DNA of 50,701 nucleotides from contig CALUTF010000011.1 in assembly GCA_944323595.1 (NCBI GenBank), positions 1 through 50,701 of the forward strand. The letters are read 5' to 3'. The notes beneath the pieces are model-generated. The model did not search any database. It had not been told where the DNA came from and saw only the letters and a list, made by a program, of their open reading frames with translations. The DNA is from Candidatus Gastranaerophilales bacterium (GTDB lineage: Bacteria > Cyanobacteriota > Vampirovibrionia > Gastranaerophilales > Gastranaerophilaceae). Of the stretch, positions 50,692 to 50,701 are shown piece by piece. Each line of letters opens with the position of its first letter. The stretch's first letter is position 1. Made by a program: the position numbers and the translations under genes.

Positions 50692-50701
50692 AAATAATTT
50701 T

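Overview
The window looks like a contiguous chromosomal stretch from an AT-rich, flagellated bacterium with an outer membrane. The best guess, an inference from protein style rather than from any search, is a gut member of Vampirovibrionia/Melainabacteria (Gastranaerophilales-like). Pointers are a short-leader prepilin-like protein, a SecE-NusG-L11-L1 operon with L33 and tRNA-Trp, a CoaD gene followed by a DivIVA-like coiled-coil gene, a KDO-8-P synthase (implying LPS), and several small lineage-style proteins with an N-terminal 'SFG/AFG/SFAG' motif. There is no phage, integrase, transposase or CRISPR array; nearly all the DNA is genic.

Layout. 1-2.1 kb: end of rplL with its terminator, two small Cys-containing exported proteins, and an XRE regulator divergent from a prepilin-like gene with a palindrome between them. 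2.1-6.6 kb: a minus-strand pair, a 1288-aa protein with two SF1 helicase cores (the first degenerate, the second intact) and an 8-nt-overlapping small RecB/Cas4-type nuclease; together these have the parts of an AddAB/RecBCD-like machine in an unusual arrangement. 6.7-9.2 kb: winged-helix protein, HAD phosphatase and a divergent XRE regulator sharing a 12-bp-arm palindrome, coaD, coiled-coil protein. 9.2-11.9 kb: rpmG, tRNA-Trp, secE, nusG, rplK, rplA, with the same small RNA hairpin placed before both rplK and rplA. 11.9-17.7 kb: tmk, then minus-strand genes for an unknown protein, an SMR transporter, map, adk and gyrB. 17.8-21.3 kb: Cys-rich protein, a GAF/HD-GYP protein with a broken active site, FtsL-like protein, rsmH. 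21.3-21.8 and 28.4-28.7 kb: two non-coding clusters that share at least two repeat families. 21.8-28.4 kb: gltX, an exported beta-rich protein, FtsB/DivIC-like protein, TPR protein, an exported HExxH protein, a carboxy-terminal protease. 28.7-34.4 kb: cdd, small exported proteins, a radical SAM protein, two coupled 'FG-motif' proteins, folP. 34.7-39.8 kb: gatB, a GlmS-isomerase-like SIS protein and two glycosyltransferases in one overlapping run. 39.8-42.7 kb: minus-strand S4 protein, kdsA, MBL hydrolase, pheS. 42.7-45.0 kb: phosphoesterase and a CNNM/CorC transporter. 45.2-50.4 kb: FliA-type sigma factor, a periplasmic MotB-like OmpA protein, an M16 homologue without its zinc motif, and a flagellar rod operon in the order FlgF/G-like, FlgG-like, FlgB, FlgC. 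The window ends in a structured element flanked by 10-bp direct repeats.

How it works together. Most genes are core: translation (L7/L12, L33, L11, L1, GltX, PheS, GatB, Map), nucleotide metabolism (Tmk, Adk, Cdd), division (RsmH, FtsL-like, FtsB-like, DivIVA-like), envelope (KdsA, glycosyltransferases, CtpA-like protease) and motility (FliA, rod proteins, MotB-like). The most interesting material is regulatory and structural: several promoters of the form TGC-TA(A/T)A(A/C)T lie exactly six bases before a start codon with no ribosome binding site (leaderless mRNAs), folP starts inside the terminator of the preceding operon, a hairpin with a conserved 39-nt loop follows two unrelated genes, and the L1-type leader is duplicated.
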